Origin: Stictocephala bisonia
Taxonomy: Eukaryota; Arthropoda; Insecta; Hemiptera; Membracidae
Direction: 5' to 3'
Assembly (NCBI GenBank): GCA_035578905.1
Contig: JAQJVL010000427.1
Location: 407,501-471,500 of the forward strand
Length of the DNA stretch: 64,000 nt
The notes under the pieces are model-generated. The model saw only the letters and a list, made by a program, of their open reading frames with translations, was not told the origin of the DNA and made no database searches. A program made the position numbers and the translations under genes. Positions 11,906 to 22,420 of the stretch are shown piece after piece (position 1 is the first letter of the stretch; each line of letters begins with the position of its first letter).

Positions 11906-13505
11906 AACTGTAATATATTATTCTACTCATTTTAAGATCAAAATCATAACCAACAATAATTAATTAATCAGTCGGTCTTTCACTGGTGCTATGATTTATG
12001 TACAATAAATTGTACTTTTCAATACTCTGTTTAAACATAGTAAATTAAGTTTTATATTTAGAAAGTACAAGAGAGTGCGGGCAAGGCGTTTTATCTGTTC
12101 CCTACACTGTAGCGTAACAGCCTGTTTTTCCATGTACGATTCAAGTGTAAACTCAAGCTTAAACGGTCATTCACTAGTGCTCTCACCCTAAATATTGGTT
12201 TTTACACTTTGTGTATTTGTCTCAAAAAAGATAAATGTATTTTAAGGTTTAAAAATCTAGGAATATATTGTTTAAAATTAAAATGTTTCCATTATGGTTA
12301 ATTAAAAATATGTAGGCCTATATCAGTTTGTAATGCATTCCTTTTTAATTACATTTATAACGATAAATTACCACATGTGAATGGTTTATCTAGTACACGT
12401 GGAAAGGGTATTGAAGTATGAACATTCAAAGGTGAATAACTTAGGGAACAACCTCTGTGTAGTGGTTAAGTTTGGACTGTGAAACCGTCAAGCATGTTTC
12501 CAAATTGCCTTTGCACTCGGTGCTGTGAGCCCGTCGACCTTATACAACTTGCTCCGGGGAATTTACGTTGACGGGAAATCAATCAGGACACAATGAGGTG
12601 CCACACAATCACGGAACAATATTTCCCTCATTCTTTAGAACCTTATTGTGTTTCACTGCTCCTTTTAAGGGAGATATTTTCAATCTGTTAATATTATTTT
12701 TACCATATAACGGTATTTTTGTGCTTTAACATTGTAACAAGTAATAATAAATCTAGACATTACATTTTTAAACACAAAATTTTGGAATTGTTTGAAAGCT
12801 GATATCTTTGTACAAAATACTGACGTTTAATGTTTTATACTATTCTGTGTAGTTTTGGAGAAAAAAAAAACATTAAAGGACAGTAATCTGTATCGAGTAA
12901 GTTTATTATAGCTTTGTAATTGATCAAATATTTGTTAAAAAAAATTTTCATGTAATTACGTATTATGCATTTTTTAAGTTGATTATATGTATGCCTCCTA
13001 GTAACGTATTTTGTGCTATAATTTATTTTATTTTCCATGCTTTATTATTTTTAAATATAAAGTTTTTAACTTAAACATATCTACGTAGATTTTCTTATCA
13101 TTGTACGTCTTATTCACAGTTAATACCATACTTAAGTGTTATAAAAGGGGAAAAAGTACGATTTTCAAAGTTGTAATCCATTTTTTTAATGTATTATACA
13201 AAATACTTTAAGAATAGGCAAACATTTTTAAAATATTTGTTTTTAATGAAGCTCTTTATTGTCCGATATAATTTACTAGAGTATTGTATTTCAGACTGCT
13301 TTCTAAATAAAGTTTAAGTTACCAAAATAATATTTATTCAATGTCATTTTGGCTAAAGTTACCAAGATGAAGATTGATATGGCAGTAAGAACACTACATA
13401 GGCCTTCATACAAGAAAAATTCTAAAATATATTACCAAATATTACATTAAATTGATGCCTGCGATTCCAAATACTCGTATATTTGTCATAAAATTAATGT
13501 TTCCT
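11906..13505. other. AT-rich intergenic DNA
   Basis: No gene recognised. A unique GC-richer patch at about 12440-12640 contains agtggttaag, faintly like a tRNA D-arm, but no matching B box or folded tRNA follows. Confidence 0.35.
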
Positions 13506-13538
13506 GAGCCAGAAAAGGTCGTCTCTCCACTCAATACT
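13506..13538 (-). pseudogene. Toll TIR box-3-like fragment
   Basis: On the minus strand this short stretch reads SIEWRDDLFWL, against [11 protein letters not shown] in the Toll TIR domain encoded at about 15154-15187. At DNA level a 30-base run matches with three mismatches. A stop follows four codons later and no more of the TIR domain is visible on either side. It lies 1.4 kb downstream of the Toll stop codon on the same strand. It may be a relic of a tandem duplication. A chance match is unlikely but not excluded, since only about 30 bp align. Confidence 0.4.
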
Positions 13539-14722
13539 TAAAATCTATCTATTTCATGCTATCGCAGCTCCTTAACTTTTTTAAATCATTATTATCAAAT
13601 ATTATTGTATGTATATAACAAAGTATATATTTTAAAATTTGATTTACACCTACTATTCCTTACTTTGTTTAAATCGTTAATTATTATTTTTTTAAATTTT
13701 ACAATAATGCAATTTATAATTAAATAACTAGTCATTTCAGAGTCCTTATAGGATATAAACTGTATTAGCACCGTAACAAACAAATATTGTACTTTATTAA
13801 ATATTATTTTACTCTTATTCAATTATTTTAATTTTTTTCCTGATAAGGCGTATAATGTCAGATAGTAACGAAAGTTTAGCTTTAGTAATTGTAAATTAAT
13901 CATAGGTATGCTTTAAAGGAACGACATTGTTTGAGACTTCACTGCTATATTAGAAAATTTATCCAAAATTCTGTTTCTTTTTACTTTAAATATTATGCAA
14001 GTTTAGTTTTTTTAGTTTCAAATATGAATAGTTCAATCAAAAATGTATTTTAATTTCGAATATAATTTGTTATGAATATAGTACTTGTGTATAAGTTATA
14101 GATATTAACATCCAGTCAGTAACTGCACAAAATATATCATTTCAGATACCTTAATAAGTTAAATCTTTGTTTATTCGTTTTATTGTAAAAAAACTTATTT
14201 TATTGTTTAAGATCATATAAATAATTTTCTGACTAACCGGTTTAGTTTTGCTACAGTGATGTCTACCTATTATCGTCTTTTACATTAATTGCTAGCAAGG
14301 AAATATAAAAGCTATTAAAGAAAAATTAGAACGACTAAAATGTGCATAGTCTACAATATATATTTAGCTGGTAAATATTCAATCTCATCTGAAAAATTAC
14401 ATTTTTAAATAAATGATCATGATTAATATTAGTAGTTAAAAGCAAACACTAAAAAGTATCCAAGTGACTTTGGCGTTCAGATGGGTTTATAAAATATCCC
14501 CATACACGGATTTCACTCTTTATTTTATTACTAATTTTTACATTGCACTATTGAATATAGATTTTTAATTTACTTCTTACTAAATATACTACAAAAACAC
14601 AAGTGACGTTAGTTATTTGTATAGATGTACGTGTTCGGTGTCGTATTGAAGTATTCTCATAACATTACAAACACTTGCTTAAAATTGTTGAAAAATATTA
14701 AGAAAATATATTTTAAAACAAT
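13539..14722. other. AT-rich intergenic DNA downstream of Toll
   Basis: No gene. Contains several TTTATT/AATAAA words on either strand, as expected at this AT content. Part of it may be Toll 3' UTR if the nearest poly(A) signal is not used. Confidence 0.35.
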
Positions 14723-14809
14723 TAATAAGTTGAAAAAATAAATCCCTAAACTTCTATGTAGTTGAACTTCTAATAAGTTGAAAAAATAAATCCCTAAACT
14801 TCTATGTAG
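14723..14809. repeat. Two-copy 48-bp direct duplication
   Basis: A 39-base block starting taataagttgaaaaaataaa occurs identically at 14723-14761 and 14771-14809. The period is 48 bp. It lies 130-215 bp past the Toll stop codon and may fall in the 3' UTR. Confidence 0.9.
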
Positions 14810-14891
14810 ATACTATCTTAAAACTAAAGTTAGCATTAAAATTGCTTTTTTTAATCCTCAGAGGTAAAGACATTTGGATAACGACTAAAAT

Positions 14892-14897
14892 TTTATT
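14892..14897 (-). other. Candidate poly(A) signal for Toll
   Basis: TTTATT on the plus strand reads AATAAA on the minus strand, about 40 nt after the Toll stop codon. The signal is canonical, but the implied 3' UTR would be very short and such words are common in this AT-rich DNA, so a more distal site is equally possible. Confidence 0.3.
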
Positions 14898-14936
14898 TAC
14901 TTGTAGGTACATAACTAACCTCTGGTGAAGTATCCG

Positions 14937-17900
14937 CTACGCCCACAGAGGTTGGGTTCCTCTCCTGGTCGAATCTCGGTGAGAGGCTACTTGAAAATTT
15001 GATGGATGATGAAGGAATGGAGGAAGCAGTTTTCCGGGAGGCGGTGGAGGTGGCAAAGCTGGGTTGTGCTCATACATAGGTGGAGGAGCCCTCGGTAGAC
15101 GTCTGGAAGAAGAGGATCTCGAAGCCTTCCGGATATCTGGAAGGGCAAATCGTAGCTTCTGCCAGAAAAGGCGGTCTCCCCACTCAATACACGTGCTAGT
15201 TTTTAGGTAGAGCCTTAAGTCCGGGTCAAGGTCTCTTTGAGGAATGTCACCCAACAGCACAATGATCATCCTCCTACGGCGATCTTTTAACACTTCGTGT
15301 AAAGCTGATTTGAACTCGAATCGACACCACTCGGAATTTAAAAAGTTTTTAGACAGCACCACAATAGTCCTTCTGGAGGACTCGACAGCCTCCACGATAG
15401 TGTCTGCGACGTACGCACTTACATTGAAGTCTCTATAGTGCAAACACAACCTATATGCAGGCTCACATGATTCCAAACCCGGAGCCAACATCTGGGTCAC
15501 AAACGCGTCATCTTTAACACTGTAGCTGACGTAAGCATCAAAGAGTCTATCTCGATCTTGTTCTTCCTCGAACACTGTGGACTTATAACACATCCTAAGC
15601 CCGCACCTAGAATATATCCATACCCGAAGCTCTCTTCGATAGAAAAACATTCCACACACCAATACTATTGACGTGACGAACGCACAAAATGTCAGGAAAA
15701 GAAAAGGAATGTAATCATTTATCACATATCGTCCCACCATTCCTCTGGATCCACTTATATACGCGGCACAATATGTGCCATTCAAGTCTTTAATAGGAGG
15801 GCCAACAGTGTTTGTTCTATTATTAATAACACAGAAAATATTATTTGCATCTACAACTTTGGCGAAATTATCATTGAACCAAGATTTGAAATCCTGAAGG
15901 TACTTACAATCACACGACCACTGGTTTCCAGCTAATCCTATTTCTACGAGGTAGGGATTGTAGGAGAACTGCCAGACTGAAAACTTCGTGAGCCTATTTC
16001 CGTCAAGGCGAATGACCTCTAGCTGTTGTAGTCCAATAAAAGTCCTATTGTCTATAAAATGAATTTTATTACCATGCAGGTAAACTTCTCTTAGGTTCTC
16101 TAAACTACTTAACTCGAACCCTAACAGCTCTCTGATATTGTTATTTTCAAGATGAAGCACTGATAGTCTTTTAAGTCCACTAAATGTGTGGTTATATATA
16201 GCTGCTATATTAGAATTATTTGCGTATAAAACTTTTAGATTTTTTCTACCCAAAAAAGAATGACTTGTCAGCTCACCAAAGTTATTCCCGTCTATATATA
16301 CTTCCGTGGCATCCATCGGTATCCTACTCGGCATACTTGTGTATCCCGCACCAGCACAATCGACAATATTCGCTGACCACGTCCCATCAAAGTAACAGGT
16401 GCAGTTTGTAGGGCAGATCATCTCGCAGTCACAAGCATCAAAGTCACAACACGTACACAAGGCAAAGCAGTGTGTTTTGTATGCACAGAGGAACTGAGAG
16501 GGTTCAGCTTCAATTAGAGGCACGTACATTCTATCCCGGTTGTACAGTAGCTTGCAGTATATACTCTCCAAATCCATGACCCGAGGATGAGTCCTGTGTT
16601 CCAGAGTATTGATCCTCTGTAGCCACTCCATTCCACAATCACATTGAAAAGGGTTTCCCCCGATATAAAACTCTGGCAATGGCCTGTCTGCCGCAACTGG
16701 TGATAAGAGTAACGCACTCAGGTTCATCCCTACTATTTGATTTGCATATAGATCGACTCTGGTCAGATTTACCTTTTTTACAAACGTGTGGGCTTCTACG
16801 TCTGTTATTAAATTGTCATTTAGAAATAAAAGCTCTACACTATTAGGTATCGATGCGGCGGTTATTTTTGACAGTTTGTTAAAACTAACATCTAACGTTT
16901 GAATCTTTAGTTCATTGTCCCATCCAGCGTGATTTTCCAACTCTTTTACATAGTTTTTGTGAAGATCAATCCATTGTATACCTTTAGGAAATAAAGCGTA
17001 GTCAAACCATTCTAAATTGTTATCAGAAATGTTAAGCCACAACAAACTAGAAACGTCAGTAAAAAGGCCATTTATATCTGTCAAGAGGTTGGCATCCAGA
17101 CGAATTGCTTGGAGATTAGAGTTTAAATCAAATGCACCCGGCTCCACTTTGCTAATCTTATTTCTTGCCAAATTTAATATTTGCAATGATGGTAAGTCCG
17201 AAAAATCTTTCTTACTAATATTAGTTAGGTGATTTCCAATTAATCTTAGTCCATACAAATTAGTCATGCCATGAAATCCAGGATCATCTAATGAAGAAAT
17301 AAGATTTTCTCCTAAATCAACTGTTCTGAGTAATCTTAGATCTTTTAAAGCAAGGGGTACTTTTTTTAGTTTATTGCCACTCAAATTTAAATCTTGAAGG
17401 CCCGTACAGTTTCTGAATGCATCTGGATGTATACGTTCTAACAAATTATTATCTAAAGAAATCAAACTAAGCACGTATAATCCATTAAGAGCATATGCAT
17501 CCAAGTAAGTAAACTTGTTATAGGATAAAACTAATGTATGAAGATTGTTCATTGGAGTAAACGTGTCTGGAGGGATACTTTCTAGAACATTGTGTTCCAA
17601 GTTTAATATTTGTAGAGTGTATAGGTCATGGAACAATGTTGGGTCTAGTTTAGTAATTCTATTATGTGATAAGTTTAGAAGCACGAGTCTAATCAAACCT
17701 GAGAATGTTCCACTATTGATCCATGCACTGGTTAGTTGATTCCTTGAAAGGTCAAGAGATAATAACTGATTAAGGTCGGCGAAGAGTCCAGGTGAAAGAA
17801 CACTTATGGAATTATTTTGTAGATATATCTCCTTAATTACATCCGCACAGTCACGAAACAGTTCAGATGGGAGGGCTACTACTTTGTTGTTGGATAGATC

Positions 17901-18776
17901 GAATATCTGTAACACTTTGAGGCCAGCTAAAGAACGATCTGATACCATTGATATTTCGTTGTCATGAATGTAGAGTTCATTGAGCCGTCTTAATGCGCTA
18001 AAACCATTAATTGGCATCAACACGAAGTGGTTCCATGACGTGTCAAGTACTTGTATATCCATTGAACAGGGAATTGGTGATGGCCTTTTTTCTGTACCTA
18101 AGTCACCGTCTTCCTCAGGAGTGCTAATCAACGGTTGTGGAGGTGGAGTTTTTTCTCGGAATCCTAGATCACTTACATCCTGAAGCCGATTTTTACTAAC
18201 GTTCAGAGATACTAGGTTGGTCATCGGGCAGAAAACATTATCGGGAAAGGACCAGATGTTGTTTGAACTCAGGTCAAGCCTCTCTAACTGTCGAACAGGC
18301 GAGAAGCTGTCCACTACTATCTCTAGACTCATCGTTGGCCAGTCAGTATTCCTTGTTCTGACAGTGAGATTGCGCAAGTCCCGCAGACCAGTTAAAACTC
18401 CAGCCGGCCACTTTCCTAGTTTACAGTTCTCCAGAACCAATTCCCTTAATCTCGTTAGATGAGCAAAACTCCTATCATCCAAGGAACTCTTAGACATCAT
18501 ACTTTCGTTACACTCTATTTTAAGTGAGGTCGTATGCTCCGAAGGGATGACGCTGAAGTTGGTAGTATCAAACTCACTGTTGATCGTCCTTAGTCTGCAG
18601 TACAGTGCCACCTCATCTCCTCCTGTGTTAGTGTCTCGGATCCACCACTGGCAGTCATCGGGGGCGTCATACCTCAAGGGCGTCCCAGTAACTGTCACTT
18701 GCTCCTCACTTGAGGTCACAATTCTTCCAATCACACAACTTAGCACCAATATCTTGAGATAAATATTAACAAACAT
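14937..18776 (-). CDS. Tollo: Long Toll-family receptor, Tollo/Toll-8 type
   Basis: Single-exon receptor of 1279 residues with the full long-Toll architecture. A signal peptide covers about residues 1-22. Leucine-rich repeats run from about 78 to 705, broken by a Pro/Glu-rich loop at 205-237. A cysteine-capped LRRCT follows (C712, C714, C741, C764), then a dense Cys cluster and LRRNT (770-807), a second LRR block (about 822-945) and a second LRRCT (C955, C957, C982, C1003). The single transmembrane helix is about 1023-1046. The cytoplasmic TIR domain spans about 1078-1213: box 1 FDAYVSYS, box 2 RLCLHYRDF, box 3 FW at 1204-1205. The BB loop lacks the proline found in many TIR domains. A Ser- and Pro-rich tail (P1242-P1247) ends in QPLWA. 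An in-frame TAA lies just upstream (18786-18788), which fixes this Met. Long Tolls act at the cell surface in tissue patterning, cell intercalation, neural functions and immune modulation in flies. Wording of the CPTNCTC, LIEAEP and YANNSN regions favours Tollo over Toll-6 or Toll-7, but the exact paralogue needs a tree. Confidence 0.95.
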   Translation of the reverse strand: MFVNIYLKILVLSCVIGRIVTSSEEQVTVTGTPLRYDAPDDCQWWIRDTNTGGDEVALYCRLRTINSEFDTTNFSVIPSEHTTSLKIECNESMMSKSSLDDRSFAHLTRLRELVLENCKLGKWPAGVLTGLRDLRNLTVRTRNTDWPTMSLEIVVDSFSPVRQLERLDLSSNNIWSFPDNVFCPMTNLVSLNVSKNRLQDVSDLGFREKTPPPQPLISTPEEDGDLGTEKRPSPIPCSMDIQVLDTSWNHFVLMPINGFSALRRLNELYIHDNEISMVSDRSLAGLKVLQIFDLSNNKVVALPSELFRDCADVIKEIYLQNNSISVLSPGLFADLNQLLSLDLSRNQLTSAWINSGTFSGLIRLVLLNLSHNRITKLDPTLFHDLYTLQILNLEHNVLESIPPDTFTPMNNLHTLVLSYNKFTYLDAYALNGLYVLSLISLDNNLLERIHPDAFRNCTGLQDLNLSGNKLKKVPLALKDLRLLRTVDLGENLISSLDDPGFHGMTNLYGLRLIGNHLTNISKKDFSDLPSLQILNLARNKISKVEPGAFDLNSNLQAIRLDANLLTDINGLFTDVSSLLWLNISDNNLEWFDYALFPKGIQWIDLHKNYVKELENHAGWDNELKIQTLDVSFNKLSKITAASIPNSVELLFLNDNLITDVEAHTFVKKVNLTRVDLYANQIVGMNLSALLLSPVAADRPLPEFYIGGNPFQCDCGMEWLQRINTLEHRTHPRVMDLESIYCKLLYNRDRMYVPLIEAEPSQFLCAYKTHCFALCTCCDFDACDCEMICPTNCTCYFDGTWSANIVDCAGAGYTSMPSRIPMDATEVYIDGNNFGELTSHSFLGRKNLKVLYANNSNIAAIYNHTFSGLKRLSVLHLENNNIRELLGFELSSLENLREVYLHGNKIHFIDNRTFIGLQQLEVIRLDGNRLTKFSVWQFSYNPYLVEIGLAGNQWSCDCKYLQDFKSWFNDNFAKVVDANNIFCVINNRTNTVGPPIKDLNGTYCAAYISGSRGMVGRYVINDYIPFLFLTFCAFVTSIVLVCGMFFYRRELRVWIYSRCGLRMCYKSTVFEEEQDRDRLFDAYVSYSVKDDAFVTQMLAPGLESCEPAYRLCLHYRDFNVSAYVADTIVEAVESSRRTIVVLSKNFLNSEWCRFEFKSALHEVLKDRRRRMIIVLLGDIPQRDLDPDLRLYLKTSTCIEWGDRLFWQKLRFALPDIRKASRSSSSRRLPRAPPPMYEHNPALPPPPPPGKLLPPFLHHPSNFQVASHRDSTRRGTQPLWA

Positions 18777-19304
18777 TTTTAAAAATTAAAATGTATATAT
18801 TTTATTTTTAAACAATTTACAAATTATTTGTAATAAAATAATTGTTTTTCAAGATAGCTTTTCAATTATTGTTTATTAGTAAATGAATTTATTTATAACA
18901 GTTTTGAAAAATAACACAAATCTAAATAATAACTTTACCCTGTACGTCCAATGGTGAATCTGTATTATAGAACCAAATAACCATAAACTTAATTATAATC
19001 TCACAGATGCCAAAGCGAGGCAAGGAATATCACACGAGGTCGAACGTATCATGTTTCGAGTGAAGTACGTCGATTCATAACACAACACAGGTTCTGTAAG
19101 ATATCACAAGGATGAGAGCGCGACTGTCTAAGACCCATCACAACACCGAGCAGCACTGACCGTTCCCGTCGCGGACTCCACTGAGACTAACCGGCAGACT
19201 GACGACTCCAGCGGAGCTCCCTGCCACCACCTACTCGCGAACCCACCCGATCTTACACGAAGGGTGCCGCTTTGGTCAGACCGACTATGAGCCTCCTCCA
19301 TCCA
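18777..19304 (-). promoter_or_regulatory. Presumed Toll 5' leader
   Basis: Between the TATA box and the start codon lies an AT-rich part (18777-18950) and a GC- and CpG-rich part (about 19000-19320) that contrasts sharply with the surrounding desert. This fits a transcribed leader and core promoter. A small intron in the leader cannot be excluded. No long upstream reading frame is apparent. Confidence 0.45.
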
Positions 19305-19326
19305 CCCTCCAATGACAACCCTCGCC

Positions 19327-19334
19327 CTTTTATA
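19327..19334 (-). promoter_or_regulatory. TATA box of the Toll gene
   Basis: Reads TATAAAAG on the minus strand, inside a GC-rich island (ctcccaaag upstream, ggcgaggg downstream). Initiation about 30 nt downstream would fall near 19303, giving a leader of roughly 525 nt. An initiator-like tcattg is at 19310-19315, but it is closer to the TATA box than usual. No other TATA-like word in the GC-rich block is as good. Confidence 0.5.
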
Positions 19335-20977
19335 CTTTGGGAGGGCTGATTTTGAAGGGGAGCTGATCTTTTTATTTTAATTTTGAATTTGTCTCAAAAG
19401 AATAGTATTTTTTTTCAAAGTACAGATTTAATAAACTTGCATTATTGCGCTGGCAGTTTAATATTTATTTATTGTGAATAATAAATTAAAATCATGAACT
19501 GTTGATATGGTTGCATTGTATCAAAATTACTACCAAACTATTAAATATATCTTTGTCGGAGTAAATATAATCAAAATATAAAATGTTACTAACTCAATTT
19601 CCGTGTATATAATATAGTTTAGTTACTCATTATTATATTTAATTATTAACTATCAAAATTAAATCAATCATTTATGAAAGCAGTGTAAATATAAATAATT
19701 TTAAAAACCTTACAACTAACAGCTTATAATGAATATAATAAGCGTATCATAAAAGCTCTATGCATATTGTTTGTTTATTTCTATGTTAAACACGAACAGT
19801 ATCATATGTAAGTATCACTCACATGTATTCATATTATTTCATAGGAATTTATTCTTTTTTTTCAATACCTTTCATATATTTACCAAAACGTTTACAACAT
19901 GTGGCTTCTCGATGCGTGCCGATAATATAAAGGCTTAAACAAAAATGTTACAAAGTAAGAAATAAACACCAACCCTGAGCATTATTTAAGAAATTCTAGC
20001 AACATTATTTACCTCATACAAGAATCATACAGCTTTGAGTATTTAATTTTTTTTTCATTTAGGAAGGCCAGATATTTCTGAAAGCACTAAATATTGATTA
20101 CATATATGAAAAAATAGTTTTGCGTCTTATTTTTGTATTCATATCTTTGTTGTCAGTTAATCTGATTTTTAAAATATTTTTTATTCAATTTCGAACAAAA
20201 TCTGTACTTTTTATCGTACTGTTCTTATTTTTTGTTCAAACCTTACCTTTTTTTAAACCTTCACAATTCAAAGTATCACTTGAACAATTCTACAAATCAC
20301 ATAAATCAACTATTGTCAGTAAAAATTTTACTAGATTATCAATGTAAAACATCTTTATCTCAGAGATGTTTTTTAATTCCGAACCAACTCTATTTCTTAA
20401 TGGTTTTGGATGTGGATTCCTAAGATTTTTTGGGAGCACATTTTAAAAACGTATGTATTCATGATTTTACTCTGATTTTATTCACGTTTCATGATTTTAT
20501 TCTGGGACAAGATTAACCAAATTCGGTCTGACAGTTTAATTCATCTACAAGATAGGAACAAGCCTCTTCAACTTCTTGATAATCCTGCATATAATTTTGT
20601 ATCGACATATCATTGTTTTATATCTTATGAGATACTCATTACAAATATAAAAATGGCCAAGCATTTAAAAAGTGGTTTTGTAAGCTTCGAGCAATAATTT
20701 TAGTTGTGCAAAGTAAATGTAAGTATTTAAAACATAACCTTATTATGAACTTGGAATTCTGATCTTTACTTTTACAACATTTACAGCACAAAACAGTTGT
20801 AGTTACCGCATATCCTAAGTCGATAAGTCGATTAGTAATATGTTTTTTCTTTGTGTTATATATGCAAGCCCATACGTTTATGCCCTCCCAACTATCCCTA
20901 GGGACTAACAAGACTAGTCTGATATCCTTTCACACTCCCTTCACCTGCAGTCCTCAAGAACACTAAATACTAACTGA

Positions 20978-20991
20978 CCCCCCCCCCCCCC
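20978..20991. repeat. Poly-C run (14)
   Basis: Fourteen consecutive C in AT-rich surroundings. A second run of the same length lies 330 bp away. Confidence 0.95.
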
Positions 20992-21309
20992 AACAGACCA
21001 TTAACTTTTTGGCATACCCGAATACTGATGTGGTTTTAAAATCACAAATAATACTTGTATTGGTCAAGCAATATTTTAGCGAGTAGCTTATTTACCACAG
21101 ATATTTTGTTGATCGTGACAGACGTGATTGGGAGGCAACCTCATAAATATACTGTACGTAATAATATTGACCAGTCTTCATCTGAGCATTGATGACCTGG
21201 TTAGCTCACAGCAACTAACGTTAACCCATTAATAATACAAACGACCAAGAATATTTCATGAAACAAATCAAGTTTCCAGTAGGTCTAATCGCACATACAG
21301 TGGCGATGA

Positions 21310-21323
21310 CCCCCCCCCCCCCC
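21310..21323. repeat. Poly-C run (14)
   Basis: Fourteen consecutive C, shortly before the start of the 1-kb inverted repeat. Confidence 0.95.
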
Positions 21324-21404
21324 TCTAATACTCATACAGTTGAAGTTTTTATGAAAAGGTTTGAGTTACGTGTGTCATAATTACTTTTGAAATATCTCAA
21401 TATA

Positions 21405-22420
21405 CTGAGCGCAGAAATTATGCGCACCCGAGTTTGAAGGTTGTTTGCTAAAAAACTTAGAGGCCTATGAAAACTCCAATCACATAATTGTGTTCCTCGT
21501 TTAATTTTGCTTTTTAAAATGTGCATTTTAACATTTTACTATAAGTTTTAGTAATTGTTATCCTAGTTGGAACGAAAAAAAGAACAGGAATTTTAACTAT
21601 TTCTGACTGTACCTCAAGTTTAAACCATTATTACTAAAAAACCCGTCATTGTATCGCATCTATTTGTTAATGCGTGGTTGATAGGAATGCTTTCTATACG
21701 TTTTATGAATTTTAAAATACTAACTTTTTTATAAAAAATTTCTTATAAATGTTCTGAAACATCGTTTTCTTGTTTTCTAGAGGTCGTACAATTATTTACT
21801 TGGTCTGGTTGTACTCCTTATAGCCTTTGTTGATACGGTTCATTATTATTACTATATGAGTAGATAAATCCAGTGATTTTATAATGATTTAAATAAATTT
21901 AAATGCATCAATTTTAAGTTATTTTAAATTGATTTAAATCGATTTAAAATCACTGCATTTACGTACACATATGACAGTAGTATATAGTAATAATGCATGT
22001 CATAAACAGTACAACCAGACCACGTAAATAATTTTACGACCTCTTGAAGCCAAGAAAACAATGTTTCAGATAATTCATGAGATCTTTTTTTTTATAAAAA
22101 AGGTAAAATTCTTACATTCATAAAACGTAAAAAAAGCATTCCTATCAACCTCGCATTAACATACAGATGCGATAAAATTATGTGTTTTTTGGTAATAATG
22201 ATGTAAAATTGATGTTCAGTCAGAACTAGTTAAAATTCCAGTACTTTTTTGTTCCAACTAGAATAAAAAGTAGTAAAACTGATAATAAAATGTTAAAATG
22301 CACATGAAATAACGCTAAATTAAACGAGGAAAACAATTATGTGATTGGAGTTTTCATAGGCCTCTATGTTTCGTAGTAAACAACCTTCAAACTCGGGTGC
22401 ACGTAATTCCTGCGCCGACA
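21405..22420. mobile_element. 1-kb inverted repeat (foldback element)
   Basis: Two arms of about 505 bp meet at about 21912 with almost no spacer. Matching pairs run the whole length: gcacccgagtttgaaggttg at 21424-21443 with its complement at 22381-22400, aggtcg at 21781 with cgacct ending 22042, and cagtgatttt at 21871-21880 with aaaatcactg ending 21955. All give the same centre. The arms differ by scattered substitutions and small indels. Similarity stops abruptly outside tgagcgcagaa / tgcgccgaca. No transposase is encoded. It could be a foldback transposon or an inverted duplication, and would form a long hairpin if transcribed. Confidence 0.9.

Larger units (their letters stand above)
19345..21404. 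other. Intergenic DNA upstream of Toll
   Basis: No gene recognised. Short frames at 20120-20697 are low-complexity and AT-biased. A unique, less AT-rich patch at 20870-21000 ends in a poly-C run. Confidence 0.4.

Noticed and set aside
12464..12560. tRNA-like or SINE head starting agtggttaag
   Set aside because: No proper B box or clover-leaf pairing follows, and no second copy is seen in the window.
14987..18762. Several 60-80-codon frames overlapping the Toll gene
   Set aside because: They are shadow frames of the Toll coding sequence on either strand, without domains or independent start context.
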